From Limibacterium fermenti (GTDB lineage Bacteria; Bacteroidota; Bacteroidia; Bacteroidales; Dysgonomonadaceae): a DNA stretch of 64,000 bases. Location of the stretch: the NCBI RefSeq assembly GCF_041902845.1, contig NZ_CP159486.1, positions 1,116,001 through 1,180,000 of the forward strand. Reading direction: 5' to 3'. This document shows positions 18,192-27,355 of the stretch, piece by piece; position 1 is the stretch's first letter, and each line of letters begins with the position of its first letter. The notes under the pieces are model-generated. The model was given only the letters and a program-made list of their open reading frames with translations, had not been told where the DNA came from and ran no database searches. The position numbers and the translations under genes were made by a program.

Positions 18192-18262
18192 TAAAAAAGG
18201 AAAGGTTGTCTCACGACAACCAATCTTCATTGTTAACCTTAAATCTAATACCATGAAAAACA
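18192..18262 (-). ncRNA. Candidate ~70-nt small RNA
   Basis: A full Bacteroidetes promoter on the minus strand (18268-18299) points into a short non-coding stretch. About 40-60 nt after the predicted start is a perfect 7-bp hairpin, GGTTGTC/GACAACC with a 4-nt loop (18204-18221), followed by TTTCCTTTTTTAT on the transcribed strand, which is a textbook intrinsic terminator. No reading frame of useful length exists between promoter and terminator. This makes a compact stand-alone RNA gene convergent with plsC. The function is unknown. The sequence seems familiar to me as a recurring Bacteroidales intergenic element, but I cannot name a family with certainty. Confidence 0.6.
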
Positions 18263-18267
18263 CGATG

Positions 18268-18299
18268 CAAATATAGGGTGCTTTGACGATATCTCCAAA
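18268..18299 (-). promoter_or_regulatory. Promoter of the candidate small RNA
   Basis: On the minus strand, TTTG (18296-18299) is followed after 20 nt by TATATTTG (18268-18275), a perfect match to the consensus. Confidence 0.7.
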
Positions 18300-18414
18300 T
18301 ATATTCGAGAAAAAAACCGCATATTTCTTGTTTTTTAACCTTATCGGGATGTTTATGGCGTTTTTCGGCTTTTTGTTTACTTTTGTTTGCAATGTATTTT
18401 GCTTTTTCCTCCTT

Positions 18415-19398
18415 TTAATCGTAGATTTTATTGGCAAAGAAATTGAGTAATTTCCAATTGAAGCGGTACCATCGACGCGTGGCGCGTTGTTTACCGCCGA
18501 ATTGGAGCAGAAATCGGGGTTTTCCGGCTTTTTCATTGATAAATCCGGTATCCATAAAATCGAAATATTCAAATCCTTTTTTTTCAGAGATATTCATTGC
18601 CGAGTAAATGGTATAGATAGAAGGATATAACGTCTTGTATCTTTTCGCTTTCGCCCAATAATAAATACAATACACCGTTTTTTTGTCGAACCCGAGAATA
18701 ATGCCTCCGATAATTTTGTTCTGATAGCGTGCTAACAGAATCTTCCCTTTATTTTGTTTGATGTAGTAATGGAAAAAGTTTTCAAAATACAAATAGGGCG
18801 GGAAACGGTTAATCAGCCGCCAATCGGTTGTCTCGACGATCAGTTGATAGATTTCCGGCATTTTATTTTCGGATGTGAGTTCTTCCAGAACAACATGCTT
18901 TCGTTTTGCACGATTGACCTGATTCTTACGCGAAGCCGAAAGTTGGTTCCACACTTTTCTTTTCCGTTGCAGCGAATTGCGGATGTTGATCCATTTTACC
19001 GAATAGAAGCGATTTTCACGAAATCCTTTATATCCGAAAATCGCATCGCCGATATTTTCGTATCGGATAAAAAAGACTTTGTTGCGAACCTCTTTCACCA
19101 AACGGGTGATGAGTTGATTGAAAATCTCGATTCTCGGGAGGTTTGTTTCGAAGAAAGCCGGTTGTTGCGATATATGGCAGCGTTTAAACAACGAACCGTA
19201 AAGGAAGCGGTTCGTGCGCATGATTACGGCAAACATAGCGGCTATCGGTTTCTCCTCATCAAACATAACAAGCATAAAGGGCTGGTAATAAGCGATGCCT
19301 TTATACAAATCAAACGAGGAAGCATGATGGAAGAAATTCACATCCGGTAATACCGGCAAATCTTCTTTACGATAGTATGTCTTTATGTCATAGGTCAT
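18415..19398 (-). CDS. FemAB/GNAT-like acyltransferase
   Basis: 327 residues with the two-lobe GNAT architecture of FemAB-like and Acetyltransf_6 proteins. The N-terminal lobe includes HHASSFDLYKGIAYYQPFMLV. The central segment SASRKNQVNRAKRKHVVLEEL resembles the S.R..I..A...G.. signature that precedes the second lobe. The second lobe has KGKILLARYQNKIIGGIILG and YYWAKAKRYKTLYPSIYTIY. Relatives transfer amino acids or acyl groups in cell-wall or polysaccharide assembly; the substrate here is unknown. No signal peptide is seen. A TATATTTG box lies upstream at 19441-19448 (minus strand). The gene stands alone. Confidence 0.72.
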   Translation of the reverse strand: MTYDIKTYYRKEDLPVLPDVNFFHHASSFDLYKGIAYYQPFMLVMFDEEKPIAAMFAVIMRTNRFLYGSLFKRCHISQQPAFFETNLPRIEIFNQLITRLVKEVRNKVFFIRYENIGDAIFGYKGFRENRFYSVKWINIRNSLQRKRKVWNQLSASRKNQVNRAKRKHVVLEELTSENKMPEIYQLIVETTDWRLINRFPPYLYFENFFHYYIKQNKGKILLARYQNKIIGGIILGFDKKTVYCIYYWAKAKRYKTLYPSIYTIYSAMNISEKKGFEYFDFMDTGFINEKAGKPRFLLQFGGKQRATRRWYRFNWKLLNFFANKIYD

Positions 19399-19523
19399 AG
19401 CAGAAAAATATATCCGGGTAATTCAATTACGAATCGTTTACAAATATAACACATTATACATCAATAAACCGGATTTTGTAAATTAAATAGAATTTTTCGC
19501 CTTTTGATTTCGAGACAATTCGG

Positions 19524-19531
19524 TATATTTG
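19524..19531 (+). promoter_or_regulatory. -7 box of the tricorn-like protease gene
   Basis: TATATTTG, with a TTTG 17 nt upstream (19503-19506). The leader before the ATG is about 56 nt. Confidence 0.55.
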
Positions 19532-19593
19532 CACGATTAATTATTTTATCGAGTCAGTAATAACGATAAATCGTTTCTAAAATTGCAAGTATA

Positions 19594-22500
19594 ATGAAAA
19601 GATCTTTATTTTCGGCATTGCTTCTTTTTTTTCTCATAGCAATGCAAGGGCATAGTGCGCCTCTTTGGTTAAGAAATAGTGTTCTTTCTCCGGATGGGTC
19701 GGAGATTGCCTTTACCTATAAAGGCAATATTTACACGGTCTCGGTGGGCGGAGGAAAAGCGAATCAGATTACCTCGCATCCTTCGCATGATACCCAACCG
19801 GTATGGTCACCGGACGGGCAGAAAATGGCCTTTGCGTCCAATCGCGAGGGAAGTTTCGATGTGTTTGTCGTATCGAAAGACGGAGGAACGGCAACCCGCC
19901 TGACGTCCCATTCGGCGAATGAATATCCCGCCGCTTTTCAAGATAATCAAACAGTACTGTTTAGCGCAAATATACAACCCCATATCGATAATCAACAGTT
20001 CCCATCCGGTATATTTACACAATTATATCAGGTGGATTTACAGGCGAGCCGCCCCGAAATGTTCCTGCCATTTCATTTCGAAGATGTGTCGATAAAAGAC
20101 GGAAAGTATTTGTATACCGATAAAAAGGGATATGAAGATACCTGGCGTAAGCATCATACTTCGTCGGTCACACGCGATGTCTGGTTATACGATAGCGCCG
20201 ATGGCTCGCACAGGAAACTCTCCGGTTTTAAAGGCGAGAATCGCAATGCCGTGTGGTCTTCCGACGGTCGGAGCTATTTTTATTTGAGCGAGCAAGACGG
20301 ATCCTTTAATGTGTATAAGGCCCCGCTGGAAGGCGGATCCCCCGTGCGGATCACGAACTTCAAGGATCATCCGGTCCGGTTTTTGTCGGCCGACAAGAAA
20401 GATAATCTTTGCTTTTCGTTTAATGGCGAATTGTATTATTTGCCCAATAACGGGAAACCGAAAAAGATTTCTATCGAGATTGTCTCCGATGATTTCGAGC
20501 GCGATTTGTTGCAACAAACGTTGACGGCAGGGGCCACTTCCATCGCCGTATCTCCCAATGGAAAAGAGATCGCCTTTATTGCCCGAGGCGATGTCTTCGT
20601 TACTTCCGTTGAGTTTTCTTCGACAAAACAAATTACCGATACCCCCGAGCAGGAACGAAACGTGGATTTTAGTCCCGACGGACGTTCGCTGGTGTATTCT
20701 TCCGAAAGGGGGAATATTTGGAATGTATACAAAACCGATCTTGTACGGAAAGACGATTCGTATTTTGTTTATGCGAAGGAATTGAAAGAAACGCAATTGA
20801 CCCAAACGGCCACATCGGCATTCCAACCGCTTTTTTCGCCCGACGGCAAAGAAATCGCCTATTTGGAAAACCGGTCGGAAATCCGAGTGTTGAATTTGGC
20901 TTCCAATACATCGAGGAAAGTAATGGATGGAAAGTTTAATTATTCGTACAGCGATGGCGATCAATGGTATCAATGGTCACCCGATAGTAAATGGATCCTA
21001 TCCGATTATATCGGTGTCGGAGGATGGAACAATAAAGATGTCGCTCTTATCAAAGCCGATGGAAGCGGACAAATAACCGACTTGACCGAGAGCGGCTACA
21101 CCGATGTGCAAGCCAAATGGGTGCTCGGCGGCAAAGCGATTCTTTTCTTTTCCGACAGGGCCGGTTACCGTAGCCATGGAAGTTGGGGAGCGCAGGATGA
21201 TGTCTATCTGATGTTCCTTACGGGCGATGCGTACGATGACTTTAAGTTGACGAAGGAAGAACGTGAATTGAAAAAAGAACTCGAAAAAGAGCAGAAGAAG
21301 AAAGATAAAGATAAAGATAAAGGAAAAGAGGACGACAAGACGAAAGAGGCCGAAAAGGATTCCACGAAAGCGGCAGAGCCTTTGGATTTTGATTTGGATA
21401 ACCGCCGTTACCGGGTGGAACGCCTGACCCGGCATTCGTCCAATCTGGCCGATGCGTATCTGAATAAAGAAGGAACGAAATTGTACTATCTGGCTCGTTT
21501 TGAAAAGGGTTATGACTTATGGGAACAGGATTTTCTTGAAAATTCGACCAAAATACTCAGCAAAGACGTGGGAGCGGGAAGGCTGATTGCCGATAAGGAT
21601 GGCAAGAATATCTTTTTGGTGTCGCAAGGCGTCATTAAAAAAATCGCCGGAGGAAAAGTGACGAACGTGTCCTTCGCAGCCCCATTCAATTATCGCAGCG
21701 CGGAAGAACGGAACTATATTTTTGAACATGCGTGGAAACAAGTAAAGGATAAATTCTACGATAAAAATCTGCACGGTATCGATTGGGAAATGTATAAGGA
21801 TGCGTATCAGCGTTTTTTGCCTCATATTAATAATAATTTCGATTTTTCCGAAATGCTCTCCGAGATGTTGGGCGAACTGAACGCTTCGCATACCGGCGCC
21901 CGCTATGGCGCACCCAAGACCCGATGGGAAACGGCCGCTTTGGGCGTCTTTTGGGATAAAGATTACAACGGCGACGGATTGAAGATCAAAGAAATAATGA
22001 AGGGTAGTCCGTTGCTTCGTTCCGATTCTAAACTGAAACCGGGAGTCGTCATCGATAAAATAGACGGAAAATCGATTGAGGCCGGGAAAACCTATTGGCA
22101 TCTCCTGGACGGAAAAGTCGGAAAACGAGTACTCTTATCTGCCCATACACCCGACTCCGGCGATCGTTTCGAGGAATTTGTCAAACCGATTTCCCAAGGA
22201 CAAGAAAACGAGCTGTTGTATCGCCGTTGGGTAGAGCAACGCGAAGTGTTGGCCGATAAATATTCCGCCGGGCGTATTGCTTACATCCATATCCAGGGGA
22301 TGAACAGCAGCAGTTTTCGTGACGTTTATCAGCAGTTACTCGGGAAATACCGCAATAAAGAAGCGGTCGTCATCGATACCCGCTTCAATGGAGGCGGTTG
22401 GCTGCATGACGATCTGGCCACCTTGTTAAGCGGCAAAGAGTATCAGCAATTTAAACCGCGCGGGCAGTATATCGGAAGTGATCCGTTTAATAAATGGACC

Positions 22501-22821
22501 AAACCCTCCATTGTATTAATGGGAGAAAGCAACTATTCCAACGCGCATGGTTTTCCTTGGCTGTATAAAGAATTGCGTATCGGTAAATTGGTCGGCGCCC
22601 CTGTTCCCGGAACAATGACGGCCGTATGGTGGGAGCAGCAAATCGATCCTTCGCTTGTTTTCGGCATTCCGCAAGTAACGGTGGTGGATATGAAGGGGCA
22701 TGTATTGGAAAATACGCAGTTGGAACCGGACGTGGAGGTTTATAATACGCCGGAATCGTTGTTGAGCGCCGATGACCTGCAATTGAAGCGTGCTGTGGAG
22801 GAATTACTGAAGGAGTTGTGA
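19594..22821 (+). CDS. Exported tricorn-type S41 serine protease
   Basis: 1075 residues. A signal peptide (to about residue 21) precedes two beta-propeller regions made of WD/TolB-like blades (LSPDGSEIAFTYKGNIYTV, WSPDGQKMAFASNREGSFDVF, then a second series from about 310). A strongly charged Lys/Asp/Glu linker follows (about 555-590). Next come a tricorn core domain (from about 705), a PDZ-like segment (about 790-850) and the S41 catalytic domain, with VVIDTRFNGGGWLHDDLA and the Ser-containing stretch MGESNYSNAHGFPW. In archaea tricorn degrades proteasome products; bacterial exported homologues are thought to trim peptides in the periplasm. This fits an amino-acid- or peptide-using Bacteroidales. 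Confidence 0.92.
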   Translation: MKRSLFSALLLFFLIAMQGHSAPLWLRNSVLSPDGSEIAFTYKGNIYTVSVGGGKANQITSHPSHDTQPVWSPDGQKMAFASNREGSFDVFVVSKDGGTATRLTSHSANEYPAAFQDNQTVLFSANIQPHIDNQQFPSGIFTQLYQVDLQASRPEMFLPFHFEDVSIKDGKYLYTDKKGYEDTWRKHHTSSVTRDVWLYDSADGSHRKLSGFKGENRNAVWSSDGRSYFYLSEQDGSFNVYKAPLEGGSPVRITNFKDHPVRFLSADKKDNLCFSFNGELYYLPNNGKPKKISIEIVSDDFERDLLQQTLTAGATSIAVSPNGKEIAFIARGDVFVTSVEFSSTKQITDTPEQERNVDFSPDGRSLVYSSERGNIWNVYKTDLVRKDDSYFVYAKELKETQLTQTATSAFQPLFSPDGKEIAYLENRSEIRVLNLASNTSRKVMDGKFNYSYSDGDQWYQWSPDSKWILSDYIGVGGWNNKDVALIKADGSGQITDLTESGYTDVQAKWVLGGKAILFFSDRAGYRSHGSWGAQDDVYLMFLTGDAYDDFKLTKEERELKKELEKEQKKKDKDKDKGKEDDKTKEAEKDSTKAAEPLDFDLDNRRYRVERLTRHSSNLADAYLNKEGTKLYYLARFEKGYDLWEQDFLENSTKILSKDVGAGRLIADKDGKNIFLVSQGVIKKIAGGKVTNVSFAAPFNYRSAEERNYIFEHAWKQVKDKFYDKNLHGIDWEMYKDAYQRFLPHINNNFDFSEMLSEMLGELNASHTGARYGAPKTRWETAALGVFWDKDYNGDGLKIKEIMKGSPLLRSDSKLKPGVVIDKIDGKSIEAGKTYWHLLDGKVGKRVLLSAHTPDSGDRFEEFVKPISQGQENELLYRRWVEQREVLADKYSAGRIAYIHIQGMNSSSFRDVYQQLLGKYRNKEAVVIDTRFNGGGWLHDDLATLLSGKEYQQFKPRGQYIGSDPFNKWTKPSIVLMGESNYSNAHGFPWLYKELRIGKLVGAPVPGTMTAVWWEQQIDPSLVFGIPQVTVVDMKGHVLENTQLEPDVEVYNTPESLLSADDLQLKRAVEELLKEL

Positions 22822-22856
22822 TTTTCAGATTCCAGATTCCAGATTCCAGATTTAAG
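22822..22856. repeat. Heptamer repeat after the tricorn-like gene
   Basis: Five 7-bp units (TTTTCAG, three ATTCCAG, ATTTAAG) begin at the base immediately after the stop codon. Confidence 0.7.
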
Positions 22857-22906
22857 ACTGTATCCGGGGGCATTGTTCGAAACGATGCTCCCGGTTATTT
22901 TTTCGA

Positions 22907-23386
22907 TTATAATCCTTTTAATTGTTCCAGGACGCGGAAAACGATGGGGCAAAAAGACGCGTTCTTTACCGATAAAGCATAAATCTGATGAAATTTCTTC
23001 CGGTCGGTATGGGGATAATCCCTGCAAGCTTTCGGCCGGTCTTTATAAACGGCGCAATAATTATCTTCTCCCAGGAAAGGACAAGATTCGGCGCTAAATA
23101 CCCAATCGCGGTCTTCATCGATTCGTAAATAAGCGTCGATAAAAGCTGCCGGCTTTATGCGCAAAGCTTTCGCAAGCGTGTCGATGTCCCTTTCAAGGAT
23201 TCTCGGCCCCAGATGCCGGCAACAGTTTCCGCATTGCAGGCAATCGATTTCGTTGGACGCTTCTTCGTGCAACGACAGAAGCTCGCGATTCATTTTCATC
23301 AGTCTTTTACGGTTCTTTTTATAATAGGCGATCCACTCCGGCGCTTTCAAAGCAGCTTCTTCGCGTAATTTGTCAATAGGATACAT
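22907..23386 (-). CDS. YkgJ-family cysteine-cluster protein
   Basis: 159 residues with the cysteine pattern of the YkgJ/UPF0153 family: CLQCGNCCRHLGPRI near residue 50, CPFLGEDNYCAVYKDRPKACRDYP (short form: CPFL, NYCAVYKDRPKACRDYP) and a final Cys in ASFCPIV. These cysteines are predicted to bind zinc or an iron-sulfur cluster; the cellular role of the family is unknown. No signal peptide is present, so the protein is cytosolic. A TATCTTTG box on the minus strand (23403-23410) lies close upstream. It is a single-gene unit convergent with the tricorn-like gene. Confidence 0.87.
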   Translation of the reverse strand: MYPIDKLREEAALKAPEWIAYYKKNRKRLMKMNRELLSLHEEASNEIDCLQCGNCCRHLGPRILERDIDTLAKALRIKPAAFIDAYLRIDEDRDWVFSAESCPFLGEDNYCAVYKDRPKACRDYPHTDRKKFHQIYALSVKNASFCPIVFRVLEQLKGL

Positions 23387-23796
23387 CGCGTCGTTTTTTC
23401 CGCAAAGATACGTTGTTTTATTTTAGTCATGTTGCCCATTCAAATCAAAAAATTTTTTTTTCAGATAATGAAATTTGATTAACGTGAGTTCGACCTAAGC
23501 TGTAGGTAACTTGTCTTTTTCAACAAAGTCATCTATTGTATTATATAGAAACTTTTTAGTTTTTGAATGCCCGGTTCTGGACTAGAACCCAAATAGTCAT
23601 CACTTCACTTTGAGATATCGTGAATTTACAGTTCCTTTTCCTTGATTTTTGCTTGTCGCAGCGAATAATCCCTAATGAGGACGTCAAATTCTTTGAAAAA
23701 CTCATGAATTATGAAATAATAAATTCCAGCTATAGGCTTAATAATTAACCGCTTTTGTTATATCGAGTTCACATTATTATACAAAAAAATAAAATA
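23387..23796. other. Gene-poor gap with a possible coding relic
   Basis: No intact gene is seen. On the minus strand an open stretch of about 40 codons ends at a TAA at 23626-23628 and reads like protein (for example FFKEFDVLIRDYSLRQAKIK), but it lacks a start and is closed by a stop near 23755, so it may be the 3' end of a decayed gene. A small GGTTCT/AGAACC inverted repeat lies near 23573. This is the left border of the A+T-rich SusC/D operon. Confidence 0.3.
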
Positions 23797-24735
23797 TCAT
23801 TTTGAATTGATTTTAAAAATAGCTATAACCGGAAAATGGTCAGATGTTATAGAGGCCGGAGTGTATACCCTGTACAAGTTAATTCTAAAAGCAGAATTCG
23901 GAAAATACATTAAATAATCAATCGTTTGACTCGGTGTAGATGTAGGAAATGTAAACGAATTCAAATCATTTCTGTCTCCAAATAATAGATGCTCACGTAA
24001 AATGCTTATAGTCTTAGAGTCTGGGACATCATTCAAATCTCCGCCTACAATAACGGGCTTGTCTAATTTCTTTAAAATATTGACAAAATCTCTTGCTTGT
24101 TTCACTCGATTAGTCTCCTTATTCAGATGATCAAAATGAGTACTGATAAAATAAAATTCAGTACCTCCTTTCTCAACAGTAACTCGAGCAACAGATCGAT
24201 TTTCGCCTGGTAATTCCGGCGTAGTTCCTAACATATAACTTTTGGTTCCCTTTATCGGTAATTTAGATAATACCGCATCTCCATACTCACCACCGTCAAA
24301 ATCTATAGCTTTGGAGAAAAAATAGTGCATTCCTGTTATTTCCGCAAGTCGTTTTGCGACATCACCTATATGGGCATTTCTCTGTGTATATTTATCAACT
24401 TCTTGCAAAGCTACTAAATCAGGATTTACTTGTGTTATAACTTTTGCAATTTCTTCTATATTTTGTATACCATTCGGCCTTGCTCCATATATATTATAAG
24501 TCATAACGGCTACAGTTTCGCTAATTCTCTTTGCAACATTTTGTTGCTTATTTGTCACGCTACTATCCAAATTTGCTATATCTGTTTTGCAGATCCATGC
24601 GTTAGAACGCTTATGACATTTATTTCCTTTCTCTTGTATAGAATGAGATTGTACTTCTCCTTGGAGAAAAAACAGAAAGAAAGTTATAAGACATAAAAAA
24701 AGGTACACTTTTTCGTTAATATTTTTCATTATCAT
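23797..24735 (-). CDS. Exported endonuclease/exonuclease/phosphatase-fold hydrolase
   Basis: 312 residues (or 310 if the third-codon ATG at 24729 is used). A hydrophobic signal segment lies at about 8-28. The EEP fold motifs are in order: MTYNIYGARPNG, DLVALQEVDK (metal-binding Glu), FFSKAIDFDGGEYGDAVLSKLPI (short form: GGEYGDAVLSKLPI), FISTHFDHL, VIVGGDLNDVPDS, and a final ITSDHFPVIAIF with the catalytic Asp-His. Family members cleave phosphodiesters in DNA, sphingomyelin or inositol phosphates. Here it is the last gene of a SusC/D-led operon, so it probably releases phosphate or a headgroup from the imported ligand outside the cytoplasm. Confidence 0.85.
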   Translation of the reverse strand: MIMKNINEKVYLFLCLITFFLFFLQGEVQSHSIQEKGNKCHKRSNAWICKTDIANLDSSVTNKQQNVAKRISETVAVMTYNIYGARPNGIQNIEEIAKVITQVNPDLVALQEVDKYTQRNAHIGDVAKRLAEITGMHYFFSKAIDFDGGEYGDAVLSKLPIKGTKSYMLGTTPELPGENRSVARVTVEKGGTEFYFISTHFDHLNKETNRVKQARDFVNILKKLDKPVIVGGDLNDVPDSKTISILREHLLFGDRNDLNSFTFPTSTPSQTIDYLMYFPNSAFRINLYRVYTPASITSDHFPVIAIFKINSK

Positions 24736-24888
24736 CTCGTTTTAAATACATATTATGTTTATTAATGGGATAGAAGGAAAATAAAGCAAGTAAAAAAACA
24801 CTCTATTTTCCTTCTTATTGACATTAAATATACAAATAAAGCCAATGTAAATCAAAGTAGGAATGATTATTTTTTATTGATACAAAGA

Positions 24889-26055
24889 TCAATTTAGTAT
24901 CTGAAAAAAAACATCTAATTCCGCAAGACTCATTTCTTTTGTTCCCTCACCACCGATGCTCTCCGAATATATAGGAGCGGATAAACATTCTACACCTGAA
25001 AAACGTACGAAACGAGCTAAAGTAATAGGTACATTAAAAAGCCTCATGTTATAATACAAGCTATTATCATAGTCAAAATTTGCGAGTGGTCTCCAATCTA
25101 TATTGTCAAGACTACTTTCAAATTTGATACTAGTTGGTGCTCTGGGATCTGCTTTACCTCCCGTCATTTGATAAGATGGCCATATCCCAAAACCAGAAAC
25201 AGGGATTTCTCGACCGAGGTCAACGGTAATATATTGAGGATAATTATTATTTGTCAACCAAGTATCTCCAAAGTTTCCGTTATAAAAATTAGATGCGACA
25301 TTATTACCACTTTGTGACGAGTATTCTATAATTCCACCTAGTTTTTTATCAATCATTAATGAGACTTCGTCTACTGCAGGAGGCACTATAGAATCGAGCC
25401 ATTTGTTGTCTGGGCTATAATACGTAACTCTCTTAAAAGTTGTTCCTTGCTTATAGTCATTAATTGAAGTAAAAGTTGTCCCATTATCTACTCGTAATCG
25501 TTTTAGTTTTCCATCTGTTGCCGTATAAATTAAATTCGTAAAGCGTGCACCATTTACAGGGTCAGGATTTAACCACTCAATAGACAGGTCGTCCTTAAAA
25601 GTTGTACTCTTCGATTTAATACCACGATGAGCAAGAGATACAAGGTAGTCATTACCAACTGTTCGGGTAATTAATTCAGCAGCATTGGAAGAATTACCTT
25701 TTTCGTCAAAAGATTTTACAAACAGTGAATACTCTCCTTCAGGTAATTCGATTATTTGATGAATAACTTTTTGTTTGCCTATATTTACCATGACTGAATC
25801 TTGGTAGTCATTCCAATAAATCCCTACCTTAGTTGTTTTCATGTCAACTACGTTAAAATTGACTTCCAATCGGTTAAATCCGATACGAGACGTGAGGCCT
25901 GAAACACTTCCTAAATAGGAAATGCCCCCTTCGACAACATATTCTTTGAACATTACATCCTGATCTTTACAAGATAGCAATACAATAAAAGCACAGACAA
26001 TACAAAGTATCGTGTTTTTTTGATGATTATTTTTTATATGATTTATTTTTTTCAT
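24889..26055 (-). CDS. Surface lipoprotein, DUF4998-like with C-terminal discoidin domain
   Basis: 388 residues. The signal peptide ends in a lipobox (VLLSCKD, Cys about 29). The N-terminal two thirds match the DUF4998 pattern (YWNDYQDSVMVNI, ELPEGEYSLFVKSFDEKGNSS). The last about 150 residues form an F5/8 type C (discoidin) domain with PQYITVDLGREIPVSGFGIWP and ARFVRFSGVECLS. Such domains bind carbohydrate at the cell surface. It lies in the SusC/D operon, 34 nt after the previous gene; the next gene (EEP hydrolase) begins 153 nt further on. The ligand is unknown. Confidence 0.82.
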   Translation of the reverse strand: MKKINHIKNNHQKNTILCIVCAFIVLLSCKDQDVMFKEYVVEGGISYLGSVSGLTSRIGFNRLEVNFNVVDMKTTKVGIYWNDYQDSVMVNIGKQKVIHQIIELPEGEYSLFVKSFDEKGNSSNAAELITRTVGNDYLVSLAHRGIKSKSTTFKDDLSIEWLNPDPVNGARFTNLIYTATDGKLKRLRVDNGTTFTSINDYKQGTTFKRVTYYSPDNKWLDSIVPPAVDEVSLMIDKKLGGIIEYSSQSGNNVASNFYNGNFGDTWLTNNNYPQYITVDLGREIPVSGFGIWPSYQMTGGKADPRAPTSIKFESSLDNIDWRPLANFDYDNSLYYNMRLFNVPITLARFVRFSGVECLSAPIYSESIGGEGTKEMSLAELDVFFQILN

Positions 26056-26089
26056 TTGGATAAAAATTAATATGTTATTAATCTCCTAT

Positions 26090-27337
26090 TTATTCTTCTA
26101 CCTCTTCGCCCCAAATGGTTAGTTCATCATAAGAATACCTCTCTTCTTCGTGCCAAAGACTTGTAATTTTGAACCGTATCATTCTAACTGGAAAATAAGG
26201 ATCTAGTTGAAAATCGGATGGTTTTACATCAAAATTCTCACCGTTGGGCCAGAGGAAAGCTCTATCTTCTGCAGTAATTACGGACGGGTCTGGTCCTGAT
26301 GGCTTATAAGATTCATATTTCCCAATAAGTTTCCATTCCTCTCCATCAAGATCATCGCCAGGATTTCTGCTAGTCGTACCATAAACTTCAAAAGTCCGAG
26401 GATAATCGCGATAGAGATAATTCCAGAAAGGAACTAGATTAAATCGAGATATCTTTGCCGTAATGCCTAGATCAATGGTAAAAAAACTCGGTAAAGGACG
26501 TACTTCTGGAATAAATGTATTTTGCCATCCGTTTATTGGACAAATAGTGTTATCAAACAATCCGGTAAATTGATATCCCCAAAAATTATTTTCTAATGTA
26601 TTCTTAAAATCAGATGGTAATTTGTTTTCTTTCCATAAAGATTTATCCAGTTTTTTCTCAAATAATGGGGTAAGGACATACTCTTTCGAATCTGTTTTAT
26701 TTCCCCAGCGATCCATCAAATAAACATAAAATTTGCCAGGCTTAGAGGGTAAATCTCTGATAGAAAAAACGGCATTCGGATTATTGATTACGAACGATTG
26801 CAAGAAAGTCCGCTCTCCGGTATTTGCTGTATCAGCCATTAATACAACTTTGAGAGTTTCTTTGTATAAATTTTCGAAATGCCCCTCGATTCCTCCAAAT
26901 GTAGCAATCATATTTAGTGAAGGGAAAGCCTCGATAAGAGGAGGGGTGTGAGGAGATACCGTTACGACAAGCGGTTCGGATTTTTTTCCGTTTTTCCCAA
27001 CGGTATATAAATTGACCGGGAAATCTCCTGCATCTGCAAAGCCTTCAAGCGTCAATGTATCTACAAAGCGTGATGATTGTGCAGAACGTTCAACTCCTGG
27101 AGACATCTCACATACAGCTTTTACATATAATAAATTTTCATCGTTTGGCACTGCGTACTTTAATATCGCTTTACCTGCTAGATTCTCTACTAAAACTGTT
27201 GTTACATCAATCATTGCGGGTGCTGGAGCATCTTCATCGAAATAAACTAGGGGCTTACTTTCTTCGCAAGAGCATAGGATATTGAGTATGATTATTGTAA
27301 TTAGTATAATACAAATATTTTTAAACTTATCATTCAT
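26090..27337 (-). CDS. Surface lipoprotein, DUF4959/DUF5126/DUF5000 type
   Basis: 415 residues. The signal peptide ends in a lipobox (LCSCEES, Cys about 24). An N-terminal DUF4959-like beta domain (AGKAILKYAVPNDENLLYVKA; split as AGKAILKYAVP / NDENLLYVKA) is followed by a DUF5126-like middle (about 130-225) and a DUF5000/discoidin-like C-terminus with FFTIDLGITAKISRFNLVP and PVRMIRFKITSLWH. This three-part layout is a frequent third gene of SusC/D operons. It begins 18 nt after the SusD gene. It is expected to be a surface glycan-binding protein that assists SusD. Confidence 0.85.
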   Translation of the reverse strand: MNDKFKNICIILITIIILNILCSCEESKPLVYFDEDAPAPAMIDVTTVLVENLAGKAILKYAVPNDENLLYVKAVCEMSPGVERSAQSSRFVDTLTLEGFADAGDFPVNLYTVGKNGKKSEPLVVTVSPHTPPLIEAFPSLNMIATFGGIEGHFENLYKETLKVVLMADTANTGERTFLQSFVINNPNAVFSIRDLPSKPGKFYVYLMDRWGNKTDSKEYVLTPLFEKKLDKSLWKENKLPSDFKNTLENNFWGYQFTGLFDNTICPINGWQNTFIPEVRPLPSFFTIDLGITAKISRFNLVPFWNYLYRDYPRTFEVYGTTSRNPGDDLDGEEWKLIGKYESYKPSGPDPSVITAEDRAFLWPNGENFDVKPSDFQLDPYFPVRMIRFKITSLWHEEERYSYDELTIWGEEVEE

Positions 27338-27355
27338 AATAATTTAAATTAAAAA

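Noticed and set aside
18253..18276. Seven-codon plus-strand frame (MKNTMQI) as a leader peptide
   Set aside because: It overlaps the minus-strand promoter of the small RNA, and no gene follows on the plus strand that it could regulate.
18754..19350. 198-codon plus-strand frame opposite the FemAB-like gene
   Set aside because: No motif, and the opposite strand encodes a clear transferase.
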